NCBI GenBank assembly: GCA_002320035.1
Contig: DCJL01000034.1
Coordinates: 10,704-36,573 of the forward strand
Direction of reading: 5' to 3'
From: Clostridiales bacterium UBA1701
Lineage (GTDB): Bacteria > Bacillota > Clostridia > Oscillospirales > Oscillospiraceae
DNA: 25,870 nt
Shown: one piece after another, positions 9,143 to 14,989 of the stretch
Layout of the letters: each line of letters begins with the position of its first letter
Numbering within the stretch: position 1 is the stretch's first letter
Position numbers and translations under genes: made by a program
The notes under the pieces: generated by a model
What the model was told of the DNA's origin: nothing
The model's database searches: none
The model's input: the letters and a program-made list of their open reading frames with translations, nothing else

Positions 9143-10054
9143 TTAAATATCAAGTATACCCATGATAACAATGCCTATTATTACCAGGGCGATGGACATA
9201 TAATGCTTGGCCGACAGCTTCTCCTTCAGGAAGATCCGGCTCCAGAGCACGGAGGCCGCGCAGTAGGAGGAGATGATGGGCGCGGCGAAAGCCACATGCT
9301 CCGTGTCCGCCAGCGCGCAGATATAGAAAAACTGGCCGATGGTCTCAAACACGGCGCCGGTATACTTGGGGGCCTCCTGCCGGGCGATGAGCTTCTGTTT
9401 CTTTATGCCCAGCACATAGATTGCGCAGACGATGCCCACCGCAAAAAAAGTCAGCTCATAGGCCGTGTTTGCCGCATCCTCGCTGAGCGTCTCCAGTACA
9501 CGGCTGTCGGCAAAGGTGCCCAGCGCGTCCAGCAGGCAGTAGATGATGGGGATGGCAATGGCCAGCCAGCTCTTGGCGTAATGATGGTTGCTGGCGTCCT
9601 GCCTTGCCCGGCGCAGGGCCTCGTCCTCCCGGGACTCGGTGATTCCCAGGGCGATCACACCGGCGCACACCAGCGCCACCGCCGCCAGGGCCAGAGGGGG
9701 CGGATCCTCCCCGACGCCCGCGGTGGCAAAGGTCAGCACCGCCACGATGGCGCCGGAGCTGTTGCAGATGGGCGAGGAGATGGAAAGCTCGATATATCTC
9801 AGTCCCAGATAGCCCATGGCCATGGAGAGGATATAGAGCATGGATACCGGCAGATAGGTGAGGAGAATCCCCAGACGGATCTCAACGCCGCCGATAACGA
9901 TTTCATACGCCGCATGCAGGCCCATCACCAGGCCCACGGCCATCACCATCTTGAGATGGCTGTACCTGTCCCGGCCGTCCTGGCAGCCGATTTTTGAAAA
10001 AAGATCCGACCCGCTCCAGCATAAGAGCGCGGCAAGCGCAAACCAGAACCACAT
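9143..10054 (-). CDS. EamA/DMT-family membrane transporter, substrate unknown
   Basis: A 303-residue protein with about ten hydrophobic segments in two similar halves, separated by a charged loop (about 145-160, rich in Arg, Glu and Asp). This is the layout of drug/metabolite transporters with two EamA repeats. Conserved small-residue patches such as LRYIELSISSPICNSSG near 90-105 and AFAAPIISSYCAASVLW near 255 fit the family. An in-frame TAA two codons before the ATG fixes the start; the AGGAG lies 14 bases upstream, which is longer than ideal. It is the first gene after the promoter at 10091-10119 and runs straight into pyrH, so it is co-transcribed with translation and cell-wall genes. Substrate cannot be told. 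Confidence 0.85.
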   Translation of the reverse strand: MWFWFALAALLCWSGSDLFSKIGCQDGRDRYSHLKMVMAVGLVMGLHAAYEIVIGGVEIRLGILLTYLPVSMLYILSMAMGYLGLRYIELSISSPICNSSGAIVAVLTFATAGVGEDPPPLALAAVALVCAGVIALGITESREDEALRRARQDASNHHYAKSWLAIAIPIIYCLLDALGTFADSRVLETLSEDAANTAYELTFFAVGIVCAIYVLGIKKQKLIARQEAPKYTGAVFETIGQFFYICALADTEHVAFAAPIISSYCAASVLWSRIFLKEKLSAKHYMSIALVIIGIVIMGILDI

Positions 10055-10090
10055 TTTTTAAGAGACCGCTCCTATCATTTTCTCCTGATG

Positions 10091-10119
10091 ATTTTACCAC
10101 AGCCTGTTCTTTTTGACAA
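10091..10119 (-). promoter_or_regulatory. Promoter of the transporter-pyrH-frr-uppS-rseP-ispG-polC operon
   Basis: On the minus strand TTGTCA (10114-10119) and TAAAAT (10091-10096) are separated by 17 bases, with an extended -10 TG. It is the only good sigma-A match between the rsmG terminator and the first operon gene, about 37 bases before that ATG. The gap 10120-10182 shows nothing else I can name. Confidence 0.75.
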
Positions 10120-10182
10120 TTCCAAATTCATAATCCTTTTTCCCCGCGTCTTTCCCCTTCTTTCCGCCCCTCAAGCGCCCCT

Positions 10183-10227
10183 GCGGCTCCGTTGCTTTTC
10201 CCTTTGCAAATGTTTTTTGACAGTCTC
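10183..10227 (-). repeat. Short intergenic repeat, long copy (GAGACTGTCAAAAAA family)
   Basis: On the minus strand this 45-bp stretch begins GAGACTGTCAAAAAAC and ends CAACGGAGCCGC. It matches 22922-22965 at 41 of 45 aligned columns with one single-base gap. It lies directly after the rsmG terminator stem. Two further places (14778, 20723) share only the 15-base head. Confidence 0.85.
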
Positions 10228-10261
10228 GCGCGCCGCCGGGCAGAACTGCCCGGCGGCGCGC
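10228..10261 (-). terminator. Terminator hairpin of the TSCPD-sleB-rsmG operon
   Basis: A 16-bp perfect GC stem (arms 10228-10243 and 10246-10261) with a two-base centre, five bases past the rsmG stop. On the minus strand it is followed by GAGACTGTCAAAAAA and not by a T-run, so it may act as an mRNA 3'-end stabiliser or a weak terminator. Confidence 0.7.
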
Positions 10262-10266
10262 TTATT

Positions 10267-10971
10267 TTACAGGGGCTGTTTTTTTATCTGGGCCCAGCGC
10301 CGGGGGTATTTTTCCGGCGTGGGGCCGCTTTTGGGGATCAGGACGGCGGAATGGACGATCTCCGTGCCGGGGATCCGGTAGTCCTCTATCCGGCCCGGGC
10401 CGCCGCCCAGGAGCCCGATGCCCCGCCGGGCCTCAGCCAGCTCTTCCGCCGCGCCGGGGCCCTTCATGGCGATGAACACGCCGCCGGGCCTGACGAAGGG
10501 CAGGCACAGCTCCGAGAGCAGGTTGAGCCTCGCCACCGCCCGGGAGGCGGCAAAATCAAAGCCCTGCCGCAGCGCCGCCGGGGCCTCCTCGGCCCGGGCG
10601 TGGATGCAGGCGGTCTCCTCAAAGCCCAGCTTCCGGCACAGCTCCCGGAGGAACTTCACCCGCTTGTCAAGGCTGTCCAGCAGCGTCAGCTTCAGATCCG
10701 GGCAGGCGATCTTCAGCGCCAGGCCCGGAAAGCCCGCCCCGGTGCCCACGTCGATCAGGCTTTTGCCGGAAAAATCCGCAAGCTTCAGCAGCGCGGCACA
10801 GTCCAGGAAATGGAGCCGGGCCACGTCCTCCTGGCCGGAGATGGCCGTCAGGTTCATCACCTTGTTCATCTCCTCCAGATATTCAAAAAAACAGCGGTAG
10901 CGCTCCAGAGCAAGGGCGTCCAGCGGCAGGCACAGCGCCTCAAAGCCCTGGCGCAGAAGATTTTCAAGCAT
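10267..10971 (-). CDS. rsmG: 16S rRNA (guanine-N7) methyltransferase RsmG
   Basis: SAM-dependent methyltransferase that makes m7G527 in 16S rRNA; loss gives low-level streptomycin resistance in other bacteria. Motifs include MNLTAISGQEDVARLHFLD, the SAM loop LIDVGTGAGFPGLALKIACP, and LTLLDSLDKRVKFL, followed by ASRAVARLNLLSELC. I choose the ATG at 10971 (234 residues, MLENLLRQG) because AGGAG lies eight bases upstream; a longer reading frame to 11016 has no such site. It is the last gene of its operon, 28 bases after the hydrolase gene, and not in its common gidA/parA neighbourhood. Confidence 0.95.
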   Translation of the reverse strand: MLENLLRQGFEALCLPLDALALERYRCFFEYLEEMNKVMNLTAISGQEDVARLHFLDCAALLKLADFSGKSLIDVGTGAGFPGLALKIACPDLKLTLLDSLDKRVKFLRELCRKLGFEETACIHARAEEAPAALRQGFDFAASRAVARLNLLSELCLPFVRPGGVFIAMKGPGAAEELAEARRGIGLLGGGPGRIEDYRIPGTEIVHSAVLIPKSGPTPEKYPRRWAQIKKQPL

Positions 10972-10999
10972 GACTGCAGCTCCTGAATTTTTAATTATA

Positions 11000-11905
11000 T
11001 TACATGTAGAAATCATGGTCGCCTATGGAAATAACCAGGCGCAGCGAGGCCTCGAACCAGCTTCCGTCCCCCCGGTCGGGGTTGACAAAATACAGGCTCT
11101 CTCCCACGGTGTTGTAGCCCTCCAGGCAGAGGCAGGCGGCGATCACGGAGCGCTCGTCCGGCTCGCCCAGCACGCTGCCGTCAGCAGCGGGGTCAAACTG
11201 CACGGCGCCCTTCCGGTCGAAGATAACGTTGAAAACCGTGTCCGGGAAATTGTCGCTGGCCACCCGGTTGAGCACCACGTTGCCCACGCCGATCAGCCCG
11301 GCCATGGGCTGATCCCTGGTTTCGGAATAGATAATGCGGGAGAGCCAGTAAAAATCCTCAGCAGGAAAATTCAGCTCATAATAATTCTCCCCGCCCCGGA
11401 GCAGGCTCAGCCCGGCGGAGTTTATATCCGCCCGGAGCATGTCCTCCCCGACGCTGACGCTGACGGAGAAAAGCCGCGCCAGCAGCTCCGCCGGAAGATA
11501 GACCCGGCCGCCGGTCTCAAGGCAGCCCAGGGGGGTATAGAACCAGCGGCCGTTGGCGCAGAGGTACTCTGCGCTCCGCTCCGCCTCCAGCGCAAGGCCG
11601 GGGGCGCTGATCGTAAAGCCGCCGGGCCCGGGGGTATACTCCATCAGAAGCCCCGCCCGGTCGAAAAGAGGCTCCGGGGAGAGAAAGGCTGTGCCCTCGT
11701 ACACATAGCCCCGGTCGATCAAAAGCCCGTCCATATACACGGGCAGCTCCTGATAGGGAGGGCGTTCCGGGGCGGGCGTTCTGGCGGGAACGGCAGCGGG
11801 CGCCGGCCCGGTCTCCGCCGGGGCGGCGGCCTCGTCCCCGGTGCAGCCGCAGAGCAGCAGGCAGAGCGCCAGCAGCGCCGGAAGCAGCCGCCGGGCGGCC
11901 TTCAC
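11000..11905 (-). CDS. SleB-type cell wall hydrolase lipoprotein
   Basis: A 301-residue exported protein. The N terminus is a lipoprotein signal with lipobox LLCGC (cysteine about residue 20), then a Pro/Ala linker. Residues about 45-170 resemble a copper-amine-oxidase-N-type domain found in many clostridial surface proteins (inferred). The C-terminal part from about 185 is a Hydrolase_2 (SleB/CwlJ) domain: IIYSETRDQPMAGLIGVGNV with the key Glu, then VLNRV, and FDP with AACLCLEGYNTVG. SleB and CwlJ digest muramic-lactam cortex peptidoglycan at germination. This one may act in spores or in vegetative wall turnover. Its ATG overlaps the TSCPD stop (ATGA). It is related to SleB but not a clear orthologue, so I leave the symbol empty. 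Confidence 0.85.
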   Translation of the reverse strand: MKAARRLLPALLALCLLLCGCTGDEAAAPAETGPAPAAVPARTPAPERPPYQELPVYMDGLLIDRGYVYEGTAFLSPEPLFDRAGLLMEYTPGPGGFTISAPGLALEAERSAEYLCANGRWFYTPLGCLETGGRVYLPAELLARLFSVSVSVGEDMLRADINSAGLSLLRGGENYYELNFPAEDFYWLSRIIYSETRDQPMAGLIGVGNVVLNRVASDNFPDTVFNVIFDRKGAVQFDPAADGSVLGEPDERSVIAACLCLEGYNTVGESLYFVNPDRGDGSWFEASLRLVISIGDHDFYM

Positions 11906-12153
11906 TGTTCCTCCCGGAGCTTTTTCAGGGCTTTCGCCAGCTGGTCCGGGCAGGAGGTGGCCTTGAAGCCGCAGCGGATGCCCTCCAGGCGCGCGATCGC
12001 CTCATCGATCTCCATCCCCCGCACGAGCTGGGAAATGCCCTGGAGATTGCCGCTGCAGCCGCCGGTGACCTTCAGTTCCTTTATTTTTTCGCCCTCGGTC
12101 TCGATCTCCATCATCTGGGAGCAGACGCCTCTGGGCCGGTATGTAAATTTCAT
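11902..12153 (-). CDS. TSCPD-domain protein (TIGR03905 type), function unknown
   Basis: An 83-residue protein with the TSCPD motif, seen as ATSCPDQLAKAL at the C terminus, and three further cysteines (GVCSQM, GGCSGN, IRCGF). This is the small stand-alone TSCPD family common in Clostridia. TSCPD also occurs at the C terminus of some class II ribonucleotide reductases, where its cysteines are thought to bind metal; the role of the free-standing form is not known. It is first in an operon with the SleB-type hydrolase and rsmG. AGGAG about seven bases before the ATG supports the start. Confidence 0.88.
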   Translation of the reverse strand: MKFTYRPRGVCSQMMEIETEGEKIKELKVTGGCSGNLQGISQLVRGMEIDEAIARLEGIRCGFKATSCPDQLAKALKKLREEQ

Positions 12154-12209
12154 GTTTGTCTCCTTTCCTCCGCCCGCGGCGGACTTCCCCTTTTGGGGAT
12201 AACACTCTT

Positions 12210-12238
12210 ATTATAAATAAAAACCCGAAAAATGTAAA
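12210..12238 (-). promoter_or_regulatory. Sigma-A-type promoter of the TSCPD-sleB-rsmG operon
   Basis: On the minus strand TTTACA (12233-12238), 17 bases, then TATAAT (12210-12215), about 55 bases before the TSCPD ATG. The presumed leader contains a 12-bp perfect palindrome CCCCAAAAGGGG (12187-12198), which could be an operator or a small mRNA element. A 9-bp GC hairpin (12249-12272) lies just upstream. Confidence 0.75.
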
Positions 12239-12292
12239 TATCCAAGTTTCCGGCGGCGAACAAGCCGCCGGAGCGGTGTTTTGGGCCGCGGC

Positions 12293-12321
12293 GCATAGCC
12301 GGCGCACGGGAGACATATTTA
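12293..12321 (+). promoter_or_regulatory. Possible sigma-E promoter of spoIIP
   Basis: GCATAGC at 12293-12299 and CATATTTA at 12314-12321 are 14 bases apart, the spacing and rough sequence of sigma-E promoters (GHATATT, N14, CATACAHT). It is about 27 bases before the TTG start. In Bacillus subtilis spoIIP is expressed in the mother cell from sigma-E. The match is partial, so this is a proposal. Confidence 0.4.
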
Positions 12322-12348
12322 TAGATATGGCGAAAGGGGGCGATAGGC

Positions 12349-13365
12349 TTGAGAGCTTCAAAAAGACTGGCCCTTGTGGGCCTTGTGGCGCTGAGCATGT
12401 ACCTGCTGGCGGCAGCCGGGTTTGGGCAGCGCCTGGGTCTTGCGCTGAGAGCGCGTATTGACGCGGGACGGATGAAAAACGTGAGCGTCTCGGCGGAACC
12501 CGCCCCTCAGGAGAGTGCGGTCCCGGTGAGCCCCTCCCCCAGCCCGGCGCCGGCCATGGAGAGCCCCGCGCCGGCGCCTCTGGCGGCGGTGATGGAGAGC
12601 CTGCCCATGGGGGAGATCCGGGAGACGACCATACAGGGCGGCCTTGAAATAAAAAATGAGACGGGCTATGCGGTGGACACGGCGGAACTTCTCAGCCAGG
12701 GTCCGGCGCTGAGCCTGCCCGCCGGGGAAGTCCAGATCCTCATCATCCATACCCACGGCAGCGAGGCCTATACCCAGGCGGGCCTTGACCGTTATGAGGC
12801 CCAGGACAACATGCGCACCGCCGACACCGCCTTCAACATCGTCCGCGTGGGCGACGAGCTGGCGGCCATTTTCCAGGAGGCGGGCCTGGGCGTTATTCAC
12901 GACCGGGAGATCTACGACTATCCCAGCTATACCGGCTCCTACTCCCGCTCCGGCGCCGCGGCGGAAGACTATCTGCGCCGCTATCCGGGCATCCGCGTCA
13001 TCCTGGATGTGCACCGGGACGCTCTGGGGGCGGACGGGGTCATTTATAAGACCGTGGCCGAGGAAAAAGGCGTCTGCGCCAGCCAGGTAATGCTCCTTGT
13101 GGGCACGGACGAGAGTGGCCTGGAGCATCCGAACTGGCGTTCGAACCTGGCGCTGGCCCTGTATCTTCAGGACAGGGTCAGTCAGGCGCATCCCACGCTC
13201 ATGCGCCCGGTATCCCTGGTGCGGGAGCGCTATAATCAGCATCTGAGCCCCGGCTCCCTGATCATCGAGGTGGGCAGCAGCGGCAATACGCTTCAGGAGG
13301 CCCTGGCCGCCATCCGTCTCTTCGCCCGGGCCGCCGCCCCCGCCCTTAAGGAGCTGGCGGAGTAA
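12349..13365 (+). CDS. spoIIP: Stage II sporulation protein P (septal peptidoglycan hydrolase)
   Basis: Engulfment enzyme, an amidase/endopeptidase that works with SpoIID and SpoIIM in the mother-cell membrane. It has an N-terminal membrane anchor (about 7-25), a Pro/Ala/Ser-rich linker (about 50-80), and a SpoIIP amidase domain from about 127. The domain shows IIHTHGSEAY (zinc-type His134, His136 and Glu139), VILDVHRDALG (His222) and LIIEVGSSGNTLQEA near the end. At 338 residues it is typical. The start is TTG at 12349, supported by AAAGGGGG nine bases upstream; the first ATG is inside the membrane anchor. It is divergent from the TSCPD operon and followed by perR, with no clear terminator between. 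Confidence 0.93.
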   Translation: MRASKRLALVGLVALSMYLLAAAGFGQRLGLALRARIDAGRMKNVSVSAEPAPQESAVPVSPSPSPAPAMESPAPAPLAAVMESLPMGEIRETTIQGGLEIKNETGYAVDTAELLSQGPALSLPAGEVQILIIHTHGSEAYTQAGLDRYEAQDNMRTADTAFNIVRVGDELAAIFQEAGLGVIHDREIYDYPSYTGSYSRSGAAAEDYLRRYPGIRVILDVHRDALGADGVIYKTVAEEKGVCASQVMLLVGTDESGLEHPNWRSNLALALYLQDRVSQAHPTLMRPVSLVRERYNQHLSPGSLIIEVGSSGNTLQEALAAIRLFARAAAPALKELAE

Positions 13366-13392
13366 AAGATAAAATTTTTTTTAAAAAAACTC

Positions 13393-13421
13393 TTTACAAG
13401 CGGAAAACGCTGTGCTATATT
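13393..13421 (+). promoter_or_regulatory. Promoter of perR
   Basis: TTTACA (13393-13398), a 17-base spacer, then TATATT (13416-13421). The predicted start point falls right before or in the operator-like repeat at 13430-13444. Confidence 0.75.
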
Positions 13422-13429
13422 AATTTCAG

Positions 13430-13444
13430 TAATAAGAATTATTA
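13430..13444. promoter_or_regulatory. Per-box-like operator at the perR promoter
   Basis: TAATAAGAATTATTA, a 6-3-6 inverted repeat of 15 bp. It matches the Bacillus Per box TTATAATNATTATAA at 11 of 14 defined positions. Placed just downstream of the -10, it fits autorepression by PerR. Confidence 0.6.
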
Positions 13445-13465
13445 TTGATTTTAAGGAGGGCCGCA

Positions 13466-13867
13466 ATGGACGTCAAAAGAAAAAACAGCCGAAAGCGCGC
13501 GGCAATCCTTGAGGCGCTGGCCGCCGTAACAGAGCATCCCACCGCCGAGATGCTCTATAACAGGCTCAAGCCCCGGTATCCTGAGCTGAGCCTGGGCACG
13601 GTGTACAGGAACCTGTCTGTCCTGGCGGAGGAAGGGCTGGTGGTGACGGTGGCCCGTGTGGATGGGCAGGAGAGATACGACGCCCGAACCGAGCCCCACG
13701 CCCACTTTGTCTGCCGGGGCTGCCGCCGTGTCCTGGACCTGGATCTGCCGGAGGGCAGCGCCGCCGCCCTGTACGGCAGCGTTTTCTCCAAGCTGGGCTG
13801 CCGGGCGGAGCGCTTTGAGCTGAACGTGAAAGGTCTCTGCGAGGACTGCGCGAAGGGCTCATTTTAA
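13466..13867 (+). CDS. perR: Peroxide-responsive repressor PerR (Fur family)
   Basis: Metal-dependent repressor, 133 residues. The N-terminal winged helix includes HPTAEMLYNRL and LGTVYRNLSVL. The residues that bind the sensing metal in Bacillus PerR are all present in register: His in EHPTAE (H37), Asp in RYDAR (D85), the two His in EPHAHF (H91, H93), and Asp in VLDLD (D104). CRGC and CEDC make the structural zinc site. In PerR, Fe(II)-catalysed oxidation of H37/H91 inactivates the repressor. AAGGAGG six bases before the ATG at 13466 fixes the start over an upstream in-frame TTG. It lies just before reverse rubrerythrin and rubredoxin, known PerR targets in clostridia. Confidence 0.9.
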   Translation: MDVKRKNSRKRAAILEALAAVTEHPTAEMLYNRLKPRYPELSLGTVYRNLSVLAEEGLVVTVARVDGQERYDARTEPHAHFVCRGCRRVLDLDLPEGSAAALYGSVFSKLGCRAERFELNVKGLCEDCAKGSF

Positions 13868-13870
13868 CAG

Positions 13871-13901
13871 ATATTTATATTGACCCCGTCAATATAAATA
13901 T
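13871..13901. promoter_or_regulatory. 31-bp AT-rich perfect palindrome over the rubrerythrin -35
   Basis: Arms 13871-13884 and 13888-13901 (14 bp each, ending TTGAC / GTCAA) flank CCC. It begins three bases after the perR stop and covers the -35 and most of the spacer of the rubrerythrin promoter. It is upstream of the likely start point, so it should act as a DNA operator for that promoter. It does not match the Per box well. It could also form a hairpin in the perR transcript. Confidence 0.65.
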
Positions 13902-13908
13902 ATATAAT
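13880..13908 (+). promoter_or_regulatory. Strong promoter of reverse rubrerythrin
   Basis: TTGACC (13880-13885), a 17-base spacer, then a perfect TATAAT (13903-13908). It is the best sigma-A match in the window and fits a highly expressed stress gene. Confidence 0.8.
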
Positions 13909-13946
13909 ATGCTAAAGAAAAAATCAAATTTCAGGAGGAAATGATT

Positions 13947-14516
13947 ATGAAGAAGTGGGTTTGCCCCGTATGCGGTTATGTTCATGAAGGCGATACGCCC
14001 CCCGAGTTCTGCCCCCAGTGCAAGGTCCCCGGCTCCAAGTTTCTGGAGCAGAAGGCCGATATGAGCTGGGCCGCCGAGCATGTTCTGGGCGTGGGCAAGC
14101 AGTTTGGCGCGGACGTGCCCGCCGAGGTCCAGGCGGCAATCATCGCCGGACTGAAGGCAAACTTTGAGGGCGAGTGCACCGAGGTCGGCATGTACCTGGC
14201 CATGGCCAGAGTGGCCCACCGGGAGGGCTATCCCGAGATCGGCATGTACTGGGAGAAGGCCGGCCTTGAGGAGGCCGAGCACGCCGCCAAGTTTGCCGAG
14301 CTTCTGGGCGAAGTCGTCACCGGCAGCACCAAAAAGAACCTTGCTATGCGCGTTGAGGCCGAGAACGGCGCCACCGCCGGCAAGTTCGAGCTGGCAAAGC
14401 TTGCCAAGAAGTACAATCTGGACGCCATCCACGACACCGTCCATGAGATGGCCCGGGACGAGGCCCGCCACGGCAAGGCTTTTCAGGGCCTGCTGGAGCG
14501 CTACTTCCTCAAATAA
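13947..14516 (+). CDS. Reverse rubrerythrin (N-terminal rubredoxin plus diiron peroxidase)
   Basis: Scavenges hydrogen peroxide (and oxygen) in strict anaerobes using electrons from NADH through rubredoxin partners. The rubredoxin domain is at the N terminus (CPVCGY near 6-11 and CPQC near 24-27), the opposite order to classic rubrerythrin and the mark of the reverse type. The ferritin-like diiron domain follows, with ECTEVGMYLAMA, GLEEAEHAAKF, RVEAENGATAG and MARDEARHGKAF supplying the Glu and His ligands. Length is 189. I start at the second ATG (13947), eight bases after AGGAGG; the first ATG (13941) is too close. It is followed by rubredoxin, its likely electron donor, and preceded by perR. 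Confidence 0.93.
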   Translation: MKKWVCPVCGYVHEGDTPPEFCPQCKVPGSKFLEQKADMSWAAEHVLGVGKQFGADVPAEVQAAIIAGLKANFEGECTEVGMYLAMARVAHREGYPEIGMYWEKAGLEEAEHAAKFAELLGEVVTGSTKKNLAMRVEAENGATAGKFELAKLAKKYNLDAIHDTVHEMARDEARHGKAFQGLLERYFLK

Positions 14517-14531
14517 AGGCTTATAATAAAG

Positions 14532-14557
14532 GGCGGCCCCCAGCAGACCGCCTTTTT
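14532..14557 (+). terminator. Weak hairpin between rubrerythrin and rubredoxin
   Basis: GGCGG and CCGCC (5 bp, 11-base loop) followed by TTTTT. It could partly terminate after the rubrerythrin gene and lower rubredoxin expression. Confidence 0.45.
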
Positions 14558-14585
14558 GAAAAACGACTGTAAAGGAGCAAATGAA

Positions 14586-14720
14586 ATGAAGTATGTGTGC
14601 AATGTCTGCGGCTGGGTCTACGATGAGGACGAAGCCGGCGTAAAATGGGAGGATCTCCCGGAAGATTTCGCCTGCGAGCTCTGCGGCGTGGGCAAGGACG
14701 AGTTCAGCCCCGAGGAATAA
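14586..14720 (+). CDS. Short-loop rubredoxin, 44 residues
   Basis: One-iron electron carrier. Two cysteine pairs, CNVC and CELC, coordinate the iron, and WEDLPEDFACELCGVGKDEF is the usual C-terminal half. At 44 residues it lacks about eight residues found between the first cysteine pair and WEDLP in standard 52-54-residue rubredoxins, as in the 45-residue protein of Desulfovibrio desulfuricans. AAAGGAG eight bases before the ATG supports the start; an ATG five bases earlier hits a stop at once. It sits 69 bases after reverse rubrerythrin and probably feeds electrons to it. Confidence 0.93.
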   Translation: MKYVCNVCGWVYDEDEAGVKWEDLPEDFACELCGVGKDEFSPEE

Positions 14721-14728
14721 AAAATAAA

Positions 14729-14775
14729 CCAAATGCAAACGCCCCGGCCCTTTGGGCCGGGGCGTTTGCATTTGG
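14729..14775. terminator. 22-bp perfect hairpin after rubredoxin
   Basis: Arms 14729-14750 and 14754-14775 with a TTT loop. No T-run follows on the plus strand, but on the minus strand it runs into a T-rich tract (14717-14728), so it may also stop transcripts of the importer operon. It separates two convergent operons. The following 14776-14989 holds only repeats. Confidence 0.75.
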
Positions 14776-14777
14776 TG

Positions 14778-14792
14778 GAGACTGTCAAAAAA
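14778..14792 (+). repeat. GAGACTGTCAAAAAA repeat, short copy
   Basis: The 15-base GAGACTGTCAAAAAA starts three bases after the rubredoxin hairpin and points away from the rubredoxin gene. The sequence from here to 14842 has no further gene or feature I can name. Confidence 0.7.
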
Positions 14793-14854
14793 GGCTTGCT
14801 GAAGCGAGACCATTGGGTCGCGGGGGTGCTTAAGGGGGCAAGGCCCGCCTCAAA

Positions 14855-14978
14855 TGGGATAAGCCGCCGTCAAAGGGCCTGAAAACAGGCCCTTTGTGCG
14901 AAGCGGCATTTTGACCGGGTCAAAATGCCCGGCGGAAAGCGCAGTCAAAAAAGTCCGGCACGGACTTTTTTGACAAGC
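14855..14978 (+). repeat. 124-bp structured intergenic repeat, copy A
   Basis: It matches the reverse complement of 25747-25870 at 111 of 124 positions with no gaps. It holds three perfect hairpins: arms 14871-14881/14886-14896 (11 bp), 14906-14915/14919-14928 (10 bp) and 14944-14957/14961-14974 (14 bp). The first two are enclosed by CCGCCG (14864-14869) and CGGCGG (14930-14935). The third is an A-tract/T-tract stem lying just past the stop of the importer ATPase on the minus strand, where it can serve as a terminator. No terminal inverted repeats or target duplications are visible. Confidence 0.85.
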
Positions 14979-14989
14979 CGGTTTTTTAC

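Noticed and set aside
10108..10119. Another copy of the TGTCAAAAA motif on the minus strand
   Set aside because: It is the -35 of the operon promoter (TTGTCA followed by four A and then G), has five A and not six, and lies upstream of a gene start; treated as coincidence.
14855..14978. Classic MITE or insertion sequence remnant
   Set aside because: No terminal inverted repeats, target-site duplications or transposase fragment can be seen; only internal hairpins.
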